Positions 5,035-12,962 of a DNA stretch of 24,108 bases are shown here, piece by piece (position 1 is the first letter of the stretch; every line of letters starts with the position of its first letter). Position numbers and translations under genes: made by a program. This DNA is from a virus. The notes under the pieces were generated by a model. The model was not told the origin of the DNA. It was given only the letters and a program-made list of their open reading frames with translations, and ran no database searches. Location of the stretch: the IMG/VR virus record IMGVR_UViG_3300025890_000155, positions 1 to 24,108 of that record; one strand, 5' to 3'.

Positions 5035-5696
5035 TGAATTACAATAAGCAACCCGAACAGAAGGGTCTTTACTCTATGCTGCAAGATGTAGCATCTAAAC
5101 AGATGCGTGAAGGTGGAAGAGTATATAAGTTTGGAGGGAAGACATACCCCCATGGTGGTGTTCACAACCCCACAGCTAGTGTCCCAGACATTAAAATAAT
5201 GGTTAAGGATAGCTATAGCACAACTGACCAGCCACGGCCAGGGACAGACTATATCTTCATGCAGGACGGACAACCCACGGATTTCTCGGTCTCGGATGTA
5301 ATGAACCTCCTTAAGTCTGAAGGTATATCTGGGGATAACCTCAACATGGCGATGAACGATATTATGGCACCAACGCGGGGACCTCGAAGCAAAGAGGATG
5401 AGAGAGCCTTTAGAGGAAGGGGAATGAAAAAGGCTTTGAGGGACGTAGGAAAAGTCGCCAGGTCCGAGGCATCGGAAACCCCCATAGCAGGGTTAGAAAC
5501 AGGTGCTAGATCTAAAGCAGCGCTGGGCCAATTGCTAAAATCTGTTCGAAGGGGGGGTGAAGCTAAACTTGGCAATATGGATCAAGGGTTAGATTACCAA
5601 AATACTCCCATCCAGAACGTGGGCCAAAAAGGAGCCCCCAAGAATGTCGATGCTGACGCTTTCTTGAGGGCTCTAGGGAGTAGCTTTAACAGATGA
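5034..5696 (+). CDS. Hypothetical virion-associated protein, 220 aa
   Basis: The protein is basic, polar and largely disordered. It has a Gly/His stretch VYKFGGKTYPHGGVHNPTAS near residues 30-50, and basic helical segments in its second half (GRGMKKALRDVGKVARSEAS). GGKTYPHGG-type motifs also occur in proteins of crAss-like and other Bacteroidota phages, whose function I cannot name. It starts on the TAATG overlap with the preceding gene and ends in TGA (5694-5696) inside a hairpin shared with the leftward gene that follows. It probably serves in virion assembly, judged only from position. Confidence 0.45.
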   Translation: MNYNKQPEQKGLYSMLQDVASKQMREGGRVYKFGGKTYPHGGVHNPTASVPDIKIMVKDSYSTTDQPRPGTDYIFMQDGQPTDFSVSDVMNLLKSEGISGDNLNMAMNDIMAPTRGPRSKEDERAFRGRGMKKALRDVGKVARSEASETPIAGLETGARSKAALGQLLKSVRRGGEAKLGNMDQGLDYQNTPIQNVGQKGAPKNVDADAFLRALGSSFNR

Positions 5697-5709
5697 GTTA
5701 GTACTCATC
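5692..5709. terminator. Hairpin between convergent genes
   Basis: GATGAGT (5692-5698), loop TAGT and ACTCATC (5703-5709) form a perfect 7-base-pair hairpin. It contains the TGA of the rightward gene and part of the TAA of the leftward gene. No T-run follows on either side, so it may be a bidirectional terminator of a non-classical kind or block read-through. Confidence 0.45.
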
Positions 5710-6105
5710 ACTTAAGAACTCAAAGTAGGTTTCTTGATTGCCAACCTTAAGTGAGATGATGTCTGAGGGCTCAACGACCTGTGTCTTTACTCCGCCCAAC
5801 CCATCTTCAATTACGTAAGCACTGAAGCTGTGAGTGAAGTCCCCCGCTCGGTTGTACATATCTACAACCAACATTGATCCCACTTGAAGGGATTTTGATC
5901 CATTGCCTTCAAACCCACACCCAGGCAGTAGTTGGGTTTTGTTAAAAGCCTGATTTACGTTTCCTTCACGGTCAATAAAAAACACATCCGCAAAGGTGTA
6001 GTCCTGATAATTAAAGCTGGCAACTTCGATGTTGAACTGAACAGCGTCCTGTGCGTTTAGAGCTGTTGTGGCGATTAAGCCGAGGGTTAAGAGAAGATTT
6101 TTCAT
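5698..6105 (-). CDS. Exported protein with Sec signal peptide, 135 aa
   Basis: This is a lone leftward gene within the rightward block. The N-terminus MKNLLLTLGLIATTALNAQD is a clear Sec signal peptide, with cleavage likely after LNA. The mature part is a small beta-rich domain (VQFNIEVASFNYQDYTFADV, LQVGSMLVVDMYNRAGDF) with one Cys. It would be placed in the periplasm or on the outer membrane, where phage proteins can alter receptors or block superinfection; no such activity is proven. A longer frame from 6210 would bury the signal peptide behind 35 charged residues, so 6105 is preferred. It shares no clear promoter motif with the early class. Opposite orientation and export make it a candidate 'moron' gene. 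Confidence 0.65.
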   Translation of the reverse strand: MKNLLLTLGLIATTALNAQDAVQFNIEVASFNYQDYTFADVFFIDREGNVNQAFNKTQLLPGCGFEGNGSKSLQVGSMLVVDMYNRAGDFTHSFSAYVIEDGLGGVKTQVVEPSDIISLKVGNQETYFEFLSDEY

Positions 6106-6168
6106 AGCAAATAACTGTTTTAAATTGTTTCGTAAATTGAGTTTGCTGATCTCAAGGTAAGATAAACT

Positions 6169-6200
6169 TTTCGATCTCACAAATTTTTTTTCTAACTTTG
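6169..6200 (+). promoter_or_regulatory. Possible rightward promoter for the endolysin gene
   Basis: TTTC (6169-6172), 20 bases and TAACTTTG (6193-6200) match the early class with one change in the -33 box. A GACCC/GGGTC inverted repeat (6258-6272) lies in the leader before the endolysin start. Confidence 0.4.
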
Positions 6201-6281
6201 CTATATTCAATCATAGATTGAAGAAATATTATCACAATCCTCGAATTAAAAGAATTGACCCGTCCTGGGTCGCCAATCGAA

Positions 6282-6743
6282 ATGAAGCTAAGCGAAAACC
6301 TAACACTAAAGGAGGCCCTGAGATCAGACACAGCGACCCGCCTTGGAATAAAAAACGTGCCTGATCAGTGGGAGATAAACAACCTTACTGCTATCGCCCA
6401 GAATGTGTTTCAGCCCATGAGGGATCATTTTGGTATACCCATTGGGGTTACCTCTGGGTATAGATGTAAAGCTCTGAATACAGCTATTGGAGGGAGTAAG
6501 TACTCTCAACATATGGTTGGTGAGGCGCTCGACATTGATGCCCATATGTGTGGAGGCGTCACAAACAAAGAACTCTTTAATTACATCAAGGACAACCTAG
6601 ATTGGGATCAGATGATCTGGGAGTTTGGCAGCGAAGACGAGCCTGACTGGATTCACATTTCATACAAAGAAGGAGGGAACAACAGAAAACAGATTAGGAG
6701 CGCCCATAGAGACGAAAAGGGCATTTATTATAAACCAATGTAA
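6282..6743 (+). CDS. Peptidase M15-family endolysin (D-Ala-D-Ala peptidase)
   Basis: This enzyme would cut peptide bonds in the host peptidoglycan during lysis. It contains the M15A signature: SGYRCKALN at residues 58-66, SQHMVGEALDID at residues 75-86 and WEF...PDWIHIS near residues 113-126. The zinc ligands would be His77, Asp84 and His125. Length (153 residues) is normal for single-domain phage M15 endolysins. There is no signal peptide, so it needs a holin or another export route; no holin is certain in the window. An in-frame TTG at 6255 adds nine residues, but MKLSENLTLKEALRS is the usual family start. It overlaps the next gene's ATG by one base (TAATG). Confidence 0.9.
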   Translation: MKLSENLTLKEALRSDTATRLGIKNVPDQWEINNLTAIAQNVFQPMRDHFGIPIGVTSGYRCKALNTAIGGSKYSQHMVGEALDIDAHMCGGVTNKELFNYIKDNLDWDQMIWEFGSEDEPDWIHISYKEGGNNRKQIRSAHRDEKGIYYKPM

Positions 6744-6877
6744 TGGCTAAAAACGTAAGCAACTTTTCACCCGACATCAATAAGGTAAGCAGGCCTGGGG
6801 TGCACTCCAAGACGAAAACATCTAGCAACAAAAACAGTAAAAACTACAAGAAATCCTACCGAGGACAGGGTAGGTAA
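6743..6877 (+). CDS. Small basic conserved phage protein, 44 aa
   Basis: The frame from ATG 6743 encodes 44 residues ending with the distinctive sequence KNSKNYKKSYRGQGR after SRPGVHSKTKTSSN. I recognise this 'RPGVH...SKNYKK.YRGQGR' tail as a recurring small protein in Bacteroidota phages, including crAss-like ones, but no function is known to me. It begins on the TAATG overlap with the endolysin, so its translation is coupled. Its Lys/Arg/Ser composition resembles the micro-protein at 4340. A virion-associated nucleic-acid binder is possible. Confidence 0.6.
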   Translation: MAKNVSNFSPDINKVSRPGVHSKTKTSSNKNSKNYKKSYRGQGR

Positions 6878-6911
6878 AATTCACTATATTCGCTCTCCAA
6901 AAAATAAAATT

Positions 6912-7049
6912 ATGAGCAATAAAGAGGATGACTTCAATGTAGATTTTCTTGATAAGGATAAGCTTAAAGATCAAGAGGAAAAGATCAAGAGCGGAAAGAT
7001 TATTTGCAATATTCACGCACCAGAAGGGTGCGAAAGCTGTAGCGGATAG
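6912..7049 (+). CDS. Small acidic protein with C-terminal cysteines, 45 aa
   Basis: From ATG 6912 to TAG 7049 the frame gives 45 residues. The first two thirds are charged (DDFNVDFLDKDKLKDQEEK) and the end carries three cysteines in the spacing C-x8-C-x2-C (CNIHAPEGCESC) with a nearby His. This could hold a zinc ion or disulphide. It sits in a 210-base gap between the basic micro-protein and the large tail gene. The function is unknown. Confidence 0.45.
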   Translation: MSNKEDDFNVDFLDKDKLKDQEEKIKSGKIICNIHAPEGCESCSG

Positions 7050-7065
7050 GTTGCTTCTCTTTTCT

Positions 7066-7088
7066 TATCTTTGCCTCAAAAGAGGCAA
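7066..7088 (+). promoter_or_regulatory. Late-type -7 element fused to a hairpin at the start codon
   Basis: TATCTTTG (7066-7073) is followed 14 bases later by the ATG at 7088. A perfect 7-base-pair inverted repeat, TTGCCTC-AAAA-GAGGCAA (7071-7088), starts inside the -7 element and ends on the first base of the start codon. There is no -33 box with 20-base spacing. Confidence 0.45.
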
Positions 7089-9259
7089 TGTTAGGATTAT
7101 CAAGATCTATAAGCAATAGGATAGTTTCGGTTTCTGAAAACACAGAGCTAGAGGACGTTGTTTATACGCTCGGAGACGACGGCGAACTTTCTGGAGCTTT
7201 CGCATACTTGTATTCTTTCGATTCAGAGGGAGAGCCAATTTTGTATGAAGTTCATCCCGATGCTTTTTTTCACGCAGACGCTACGACGTGGGATGCAAGC
7301 ACCACATTCCTGCAATTAAAAGCTGATGTTGAGGGAGAGAGCTACGGTACTTCGGTTAGTAACTGGGAGGTAGTTTCTTCGAACTTAGAGTTTATCCCCT
7401 CAAGTGGGTATTTAACATCTAGCAACCTATCCGAGTCCTTAGACCATGCTAGTGAGAACTGGATGACCGCTAACTTTTTTGTAGCTGACGCTTGCTTCCC
7501 AAGTAATCTCTCTCAAATATTATCCGACATATCAATCGGATCAAGCGATTACGCCGAAAACACAACCTTCATGGTGGTCTTTAAGAATGGTTCTACGGAC
7601 AGCTATTTTAGCATTACAAAGTCAATAAACCTGGGATCCATTCAAGATTTATTACAATTACACTCTACTCAGGGCTGGACAGAGCAAAACAACATTCAGG
7701 ATTCGTTAGGTACCTTAATTCACGCTACAGATTCTGAAGGTAAGTACGTTAATTACGTGATTGTAGCCAATCACAGGCCTATTACTGGTGACTTCAGCAT
7801 TCCCCTTGTGACCCCTATACCTACCGCTTCTGTGAATGTGTACAGCACAGACAGCCTCATCCCTAACGGAATTGATTTTGGGGTTTTGAGTGCATTTGGC
7901 GATGTGCTAGATCCGAATAGACTTGTTGATGCATCTATAGATAGGTATGTAAAATCAGATAGCATTAAAAACGAGCAAGATTATCCAGGTTTTGAAGTTC
8001 CATTCAACGAGGATAGTGCGATCTCAAGCGGGATTTCCAGCAACTCTGTGTCGATACCCTCTATTTCTACCCAGAACATGCAGGTTACCATTAAGGTTAT
8101 ATTTCATAGCCAGGAAAAACCACCAGCTCCATGGTATGACTCCGAAGTGGGTGAAGTGTTGAAGGCTAAGATTGAAGTTCTGGGTTATAGGAATAGTTCG
8201 GGCGTAGGATCCCTTAACGAATCCTTAACGGTATATGGTGATGATAATTTTATCACGGTGAACGAGGGGGTGCGTGTTGTCGAGCAAATACCTATTGCTG
8301 GAACGGCCATGTATTTTTCGTTACGCACTTTTGTTTTTGATTTATCAGCGGTTCCTGTTTATGCAACCGCCGCCGAAAAAACAGCCCTGGGTGTTGTCGG
8401 GCATGCAACAGTTAGTGATTTAGCATACGACAGTGTCAACATAGCTGGGGTGCAAAAACATAAGGCTCAAATATTCGAAGTAAAAAGCATATCGTTTGGC
8501 TCTAACAAAAGAGGGTTCTCTCCTAGCGTTTCAGGAGTATACAAGACGTTTAAAGAGATAATTGTACCAACTACAAATTTGCACGTGGGTGCAAATGTAG
8601 AAGGCGTGATGGTTGACCTATCAACATCCCCTACCCCAGTTTCCGTTATGCACAACAGTACGAAAGTCGGGTTTACCCCGCCTTACTTGGAGAATTCTCA
8701 ATTTCTATGGGAGTTCTCCGCAAGCTCTTCAGAAAATAAGAGCATAACAACATCGAATTCCGAGAAGGCTCTTAATTTTGATTCCAGGGCGGGCGCCATA
8801 AACGAGAATAGCGTCTTTGTTTACATCAATGGCTCCGATCAGCAGACTGAAATATCTGGCGACGTTACAATATCTATAGACGAGTCCCTCTATCCTTCTG
8901 ACCCAAACATTGCTATTGATCTTAAGTACAAGCTCAATGATGTGGAGTACGCGCTTGACGATGCCCCAACCATTAGCCTTAGCGGTACCGTAAGGACATA
9001 CAACTGGGACTATGTAAAGACGTTCCTTTTAACGGGTGGCGGAGCTCAACTCGAAGTTAAAGAAGAGGTGACGCTTGTAGCAAAAATAGTCAATGGCTCA
9101 AGACCTAATGGGGATTACAATATAGAGCTTATTGCAGGGAGCACATTCGTTGGGGTGGAAGACACCGTAGACTACGGATCCACCGTTTTGCCTTCTACCG
9201 ATCCAGAAGATCTTTCTGGTCAGACAATTAAGCCAGTACCTAAGTACAACAAATACTAA
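7088..9259 (+). CDS. Large putative tail or adhesion protein, 723 aa
   Basis: The protein is long, acidic, rich in Ser, Thr, Asn and Val and predicted to be mostly beta strand. It has no signal peptide, membrane segment or catalytic motif that I can identify. The C-terminal quarter has Ig-like strand patterns (GDVTISIDESLYPSDPNIAI, EVKEEVTLVAKIVNGSRPNG). It sits directly before the 859-residue LamG-like protein, one base apart, and both are downstream of the endolysin, so a tail, baseplate or receptor-binding role is likely. That role is inferred from position and composition. It is preceded by a TATCTTTG element and a hairpin at the start codon. Confidence 0.55.
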   Translation: MLGLSRSISNRIVSVSENTELEDVVYTLGDDGELSGAFAYLYSFDSEGEPILYEVHPDAFFHADATTWDASTTFLQLKADVEGESYGTSVSNWEVVSSNLEFIPSSGYLTSSNLSESLDHASENWMTANFFVADACFPSNLSQILSDISIGSSDYAENTTFMVVFKNGSTDSYFSITKSINLGSIQDLLQLHSTQGWTEQNNIQDSLGTLIHATDSEGKYVNYVIVANHRPITGDFSIPLVTPIPTASVNVYSTDSLIPNGIDFGVLSAFGDVLDPNRLVDASIDRYVKSDSIKNEQDYPGFEVPFNEDSAISSGISSNSVSIPSISTQNMQVTIKVIFHSQEKPPAPWYDSEVGEVLKAKIEVLGYRNSSGVGSLNESLTVYGDDNFITVNEGVRVVEQIPIAGTAMYFSLRTFVFDLSAVPVYATAAEKTALGVVGHATVSDLAYDSVNIAGVQKHKAQIFEVKSISFGSNKRGFSPSVSGVYKTFKEIIVPTTNLHVGANVEGVMVDLSTSPTPVSVMHNSTKVGFTPPYLENSQFLWEFSASSSENKSITTSNSEKALNFDSRAGAINENSVFVYINGSDQQTEISGDVTISIDESLYPSDPNIAIDLKYKLNDVEYALDDAPTISLSGTVRTYNWDYVKTFLLTGGGAQLEVKEEVTLVAKIVNGSRPNGDYNIELIAGSTFVGVEDTVDYGSTVLPSTDPEDLSGQTIKPVPKYNKY

Positions 9260-9260
9260 C

Positions 9261-11840
9261 ATGAATCAACAACCACTAGAGATTTACGGTGACGATTGCA
9301 TCGGGGGTTATAGCCTGAAGGTTTTAAACAGATCCTACATTGGACCTATAGCCAAAGTAAAAAGACTTGGGGCTCAAGAGGCTGAAATTTTCCTGTATCC
9401 CGATATTGACGGAAAAACTTCTTTAAATTCTCCGATTGAGGTATTTTCTGGCTCTTCCTCATCCATAAACCTCGGAGGGTTTCTTTGCCAAAGCGGATAC
9501 ACAAATGACCCAGTTTTTGAAGAGGCTAATCCAGTAGTTACCGCCGTAGTTACCATTATGTTTGATCAAGGGCCAAATGCAAATAACCTTACCGTTACGA
9601 GCGATGCTTCTGCTCCTTTAATATGCTCGAATAATTTCGTGTATAACTCTCAGTGGGGATTAGCGCTTAATATGGATGCGGGCAGGAGCTTCACCTCCTC
9701 CTCGATGTCCGATTCTTTTACCGCTCACTACAGGGTTCAATTTGAATCGCTTTCCACAACAAAGTATTTTTTCAAGCAATCCGATAACGCTATATACGCT
9801 AAGATGACAAATCTTTACGTTGATGAGGCGGTCGGAACAGATTCATCTGTGGTTCTTGTTAATGAAGACTACTATTCTGATTACACTACCGAGAATATAA
9901 CAGTCCCAGAAAATCAAGGTCAGCTAATAACCATAGAGGTAGATGTAACCCCAAACACACTTCTGGATCCTCCTTCCTTTACAATAGAAAACCTGGGATG
10001 GTTCCATACGGCTTTGTTTTACGAGAGCACATCCATTCATGTGAGGAGACACAAAACCAATCAGATGCTCTCGGAGGATATCGAGTCGCTCAACCTTAAG
10101 CTAAAGAAGTTCTCCCCTCAGTCATTTTACAATTTGTTTGCGGGTGCTAAGGCCGTTTTTGGCATGTTTTCTTTTGCTGGATTGCTTAATGATAATCCAG
10201 TCAGGATAATGAGGGCCTCCAGGCTTTATGGGGACCTTAATTTCATTGCTTATGCCGATGTTTACGCAAACACCTCTGGGTATGTTGATTTTGACTCCCC
10301 AGTTTCAGGGGTTATCGCTGGCGGAGGGTCTGCAAGCTCTATTACAAATTTAGGTCAGTTCCTCGGTCACCCTGATTACGGAGACCCAGCTAGCCTTGGT
10401 GAGTCCGACGGGGCCGTCAATAGATGGTATTCTCAGGGAATTCAGAGCTCGGGGGACCTATATGCTGAATCTTTGTATGTCAGCCCGAATAGTTCACCTA
10501 GGTTTTACGACAGCTCTACAAGGACGTTGGATGGGGCTTCTGATGACGGGATCTGCGGTTTAAACTTTCAAAGATCCTTTAACGACAATACGGTAAATTA
10601 TTTAAATATAAACTCTCCCTTTGAGGCCTCGTCTGTCCTTTTGGTTTACAGGAACCTTACTGGATATGTAAGTTCATCCACGAACAATATATCTGGACTC
10701 ACTGGTCACCCCTTGAATGAAGGTATATCTATTTTCTCTAAGAATGGCTTCCCTGGATTTAACGATCAATCTTTTCAGGGTGGCGTCGGCGTGTATGACT
10801 TAGAAAATTACAGAGGCACCACCGCTGGGTTGGATACCGACCTGCACGTAGTTGGCCTTTACCTTGGTACCTCACCTCAGACATTAGTAGTAGACACCCA
10901 GGAGTATAGCGTTGACGGGATTCGAACAACACCACTTGATGGATTCCCAGATAGTTTTAAATTTGAACAGGTGGGTGCAGCCTCGGGGTTTCCTCTTAGA
11001 GGGAATCTTTTGGCCGCCATTTACTATCAAGACGATCGTTTCTCTCAGAAGCAGGAGATGCAAGACTATATGAATATCCTTTTTGGATATCAAAATATAC
11101 CGACATTACCATCAATAGAGGGTCCTTATATAGCTGTTCATACGGTCGATGTGGCCGAAAACGACCCTTCGTCAACAGACCCATTTGAAATCCCTGTACA
11201 ACTCGTCTCAAACCCAACCTACGACTCTGTGGCGGCTAACGACTTGCTTTTAGTTGTTTTGACTTATGACGCAAGATCGAATGGTGATACCTCGCCAGGA
11301 TCCACCCCGCTTGGATGGACGAAATTATTCGACTTGTCTACCTCTAATGATACGAATTTAGGCAGTAGTGTTTACTATAGGGTTGCCGATGGAAGTGAGG
11401 GTGTTTATGCTAATTTTGAGGTGAATAATTCTGGACAGGATATCGATCAGTGTGTTTGGAATTGCTTCAAAATTAAAGGCGCTGCTACTTCTGGCTCTAT
11501 ACTGGAGTATTCAACTCCTCTTGGCGCTATAGACTCCGAGGTAGTAACAGCTTCAGCCATAAGCAAAGGAACCTCAGAGAACAATCTAGCCCTGGCTTTC
11601 GGAGCTGTAGATAACGGGTTTGCAGAAAGCTGGTCCATCGCAGGGACTGGTTGGGCTGGTGTGAATAAAGAGGTTACCCGCACGGGAGCCCCTACGGTAG
11701 ATGATATAGTCGTAGCTTGGTCTTATAAGGCTGCCCAGGATGGTACTACCACTACTGAGAATGCTGTCTTTACAGCGACGACCCCAGGGTCCTATGCGGA
11801 TGGGGATAAGATTGCCTTCCAGATCATGATAAATGAATAA
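9261..11840 (+). CDS. Large LamG/arabinofuranosidase-B-like virion protein, 859 aa
   Basis: Two degenerate copies of one fold can be seen. The first, at residues 15-130, begins GGYSLKVLNRSYIGPIAKVK and resembles the N-terminal strand of the AbfB catalytic-like LamG domain (compare [18 protein letters not shown] of the fibre at 19749). The second, at about residues 313-560, holds a GAVNRWYSQG motif, a variant of the G-F-V-x-W-Y-D-Q-x-G signature. From about residue 616 on, a third beta-domain carries NDLLLVVLTYDARSNGDTSP and PLGWTKLF. Such folds bind or cut sugars, but catalytic residues are not confirmed. The most likely role is attachment to host surface polysaccharide. Confidence 0.6.
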   Translation: MNQQPLEIYGDDCIGGYSLKVLNRSYIGPIAKVKRLGAQEAEIFLYPDIDGKTSLNSPIEVFSGSSSSINLGGFLCQSGYTNDPVFEEANPVVTAVVTIMFDQGPNANNLTVTSDASAPLICSNNFVYNSQWGLALNMDAGRSFTSSSMSDSFTAHYRVQFESLSTTKYFFKQSDNAIYAKMTNLYVDEAVGTDSSVVLVNEDYYSDYTTENITVPENQGQLITIEVDVTPNTLLDPPSFTIENLGWFHTALFYESTSIHVRRHKTNQMLSEDIESLNLKLKKFSPQSFYNLFAGAKAVFGMFSFAGLLNDNPVRIMRASRLYGDLNFIAYADVYANTSGYVDFDSPVSGVIAGGGSASSITNLGQFLGHPDYGDPASLGESDGAVNRWYSQGIQSSGDLYAESLYVSPNSSPRFYDSSTRTLDGASDDGICGLNFQRSFNDNTVNYLNINSPFEASSVLLVYRNLTGYVSSSTNNISGLTGHPLNEGISIFSKNGFPGFNDQSFQGGVGVYDLENYRGTTAGLDTDLHVVGLYLGTSPQTLVVDTQEYSVDGIRTTPLDGFPDSFKFEQVGAASGFPLRGNLLAAIYYQDDRFSQKQEMQDYMNILFGYQNIPTLPSIEGPYIAVHTVDVAENDPSSTDPFEIPVQLVSNPTYDSVAANDLLLVVLTYDARSNGDTSPGSTPLGWTKLFDLSTSNDTNLGSSVYYRVADGSEGVYANFEVNNSGQDIDQCVWNCFKIKGAATSGSILEYSTPLGAIDSEVVTASAISKGTSENNLALAFGAVDNGFAESWSIAGTGWAGVNKEVTRTGAPTVDDIVVAWSYKAAQDGTTTTENAVFTATTPGSYADGDKIAFQIMINE

Positions 11841-11844
11841 AACG

Positions 11845-11852
11845 TATATTTG
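11845..11852 (+). promoter_or_regulatory. Late-type -7 element
   Basis: TATATTTG, 17 bases before the ATG at 11870, without a -33 TTTG at 20-base spacing. It starts the small structural gene at 11870. Confidence 0.5.
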
Positions 11853-11869
11853 CTTTAAAGTAAACTACA

Positions 11870-12190
11870 ATGTCAAATCTCATAAGACAAGGGGACTCTA
11901 ACCTCGCGAATTTCGGTCAGCTTGGAGGCTATTATATCACCAGTGGGACAGAGATCGACCTCACTGATTTATCGTTTAAGGTGGTAGCGATCCAGTCCCT
12001 TGACGATACTACTAAATTCAACAACGATTACACCGTCGTTGAAACACCTACAGTCCTGACAAATGACGTTCCCACCCAGGGGTTTCCACTAGTGCCTACA
12101 GATTTTGTAATTAAGAACGGTGTTATTATTTTCGGGAGGTGGCAAAAGGTGAAGTTAGCCGCTGGCTCTGCGATTGTTTACTTTGCTTGA
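11870..12190 (+). CDS. Small putative virion protein, 106 aa
   Basis: This beta-rich protein has a C-terminal signature NGVIIFGRWQKVKLAAGSAI and a middle FKVVAIQSLDDTTKFNNDYT. It resembles small proteins in many phages that are often placed near capsid or fibre genes and called decoration or fibre proteins, though their function is not settled. It is transcribed from its own late-type promoter and ends at TGA (12188-12190), two bases before a hairpin shared with the leftward gene that follows. Confidence 0.5.
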   Translation: MSNLIRQGDSNLANFGQLGGYYITSGTEIDLTDLSFKVVAIQSLDDTTKFNNDYTVVETPTVLTNDVPTQGFPLVPTDFVIKNGVIIFGRWQKVKLAAGSAIVYFA

Positions 12191-12191
12191 C

Positions 12192-12206
12192 CTCACTTAA
12201 AGTGAG
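12192..12206. terminator. Hairpin between convergent genes
   Basis: CTCACTT (12192-12198) and AAGTGAG (12200-12206) are perfect inverted repeats around a single A; in RNA this would fold with a small loop. It contains the TAA of the leftward gene and follows the rightward TGA by one base. The layout mirrors the hairpin at 5692-5709. Confidence 0.4.
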
Positions 12207-12616
12207 TTGTAGAAACGCTGTACCGCCATTCTGCCTTTCTGGGATAGCGCATATCTTACGCGATAGTTGTACTTTGTCTCGTCTCTAAATAGGTGATCCT
12301 CGGCGGTTTGAGATGGACTTAGCTTATCAAAGTGCTTGTATATATAATCATCAGACATAAGGGGATATATAATCCTGTCAGCCAAACTGCCCCAAGCGTA
12401 TCCGTATTCTTTTGAGGCCCAAGAAATGGTGAAAAATTCCAGGTCGTAAATAAAAAGCATAAACTGAAATTGAGCTCTTGTTATTTTTTCGTTTTTCTCC
12501 AAGAAGCCCCTCATTGCACCCCTAAGGTTTTTTAGGTAGTTATGCTTTACGTACTTGTCTGGTAGCTTAGACACTTCTCTAAATAACCTTGTTTTCTTGA
12601 CTGTAGACTTTGGCAT
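12197..12616 (-). CDS. Winged-helix (MarR-like) transcriptional regulator, 139 aa
   Basis: The protein has 139 residues. The central part (ITRAQFQFMLFIYDLEFFTI, then AWGSLADRIIYPLMSDDYIY) looks like a helix-turn-helix, and the end carries a wing-type pattern RYALSQKGRMAVQRFYNSL, as in MarR/PadR family regulators. A basic N-terminus (KSTVKKTRLFREVSKL) precedes it. The family call is from pattern, not from a search. It is one of two lone leftward genes in the rightward block, and its promoter (TAAATTTG at 12651-12644) faces that of the next rightward gene. It could therefore repress itself and switch the late genes downstream. Similar regulators occur in other Bacteroidota phages. Confidence 0.6.
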   Translation of the reverse strand: MPKSTVKKTRLFREVSKLPDKYVKHNYLKNLRGAMRGFLEKNEKITRAQFQFMLFIYDLEFFTISWASKEYGYAWGSLADRIIYPLMSDDYIYKHFDKLSPSQTAEDHLFRDETKYNYRVRYALSQKGRMAVQRFYNSL

Positions 12617-12627
12617 CGATTATTTTG

Positions 12628-12651
12628 TATATTTGATTCTAAACAAATTTA
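12628..12651. promoter_or_regulatory. Face-to-face -7 elements for the regulator and its neighbour
   Basis: TATATTTG (12628-12635) points right to the gene at 12658 and CAAATTTA (12644-12651, TAAATTTG on the minus strand) points left to the regulator gene. Eight bases separate them, so the two start sites nearly coincide and polymerases on both cannot bind together. ATTTG and CAAAT form a natural inverted repeat that could be an operator. Confidence 0.5.
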
Positions 12652-12657
12652 CTAACC

Positions 12658-12960
12658 ATGAACTCAAAAGACACCCTGTTCTTTGCTGAAATGTACTCCT
12701 TAGTTAAAAAAATGGAGGATACCATTGGTGATTTTGAGATGGAGGATAGGGTCCTCGCCTCTATTGTTGTTGGCGTTATAGATCATGATGCAATGGAGGC
12801 CGATGAAACCGAGGCCGAGATGAAAACCATGTATAGCTTTAATCTAGAAAACAGACAAGAGCTGGAGGCAATTAAAACCGTCATGGATAGCGCCTACAAA
12901 GAAGAGGATGATATTAATCTTGATGATCTATTGGGCGGACTGGGTATATCATTAAATTAA
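12658..12960 (+). CDS. Acidic hypothetical protein, 100 aa
   Basis: The protein is strongly acidic and helical, with DAMEADETEAEMKTMYSFNL in the middle and EEDDINLDDLLGGLGISLN at the end. No cofactor or membrane motif is visible. It opens the gene cluster leading to the terminase and lies opposite the regulator. An assembly or scaffold-like helper or an inhibitor is imaginable, but I cannot assign a function. Confidence 0.55.
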   Translation: MNSKDTLFFAEMYSLVKKMEDTIGDFEMEDRVLASIVVGVIDHDAMEADETEAEMKTMYSFNLENRQELEAIKTVMDSAYKEEDDINLDDLLGGLGISLN

Positions 12961-12962
12961 CT

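Noticed and set aside
10916-10945. GGGATTCGAAC, the reverse complement of a tRNA T-arm
   Set aside because: It lies in frame within the 859-residue protein, and neither the T-stem nor a cloverleaf can be completed.
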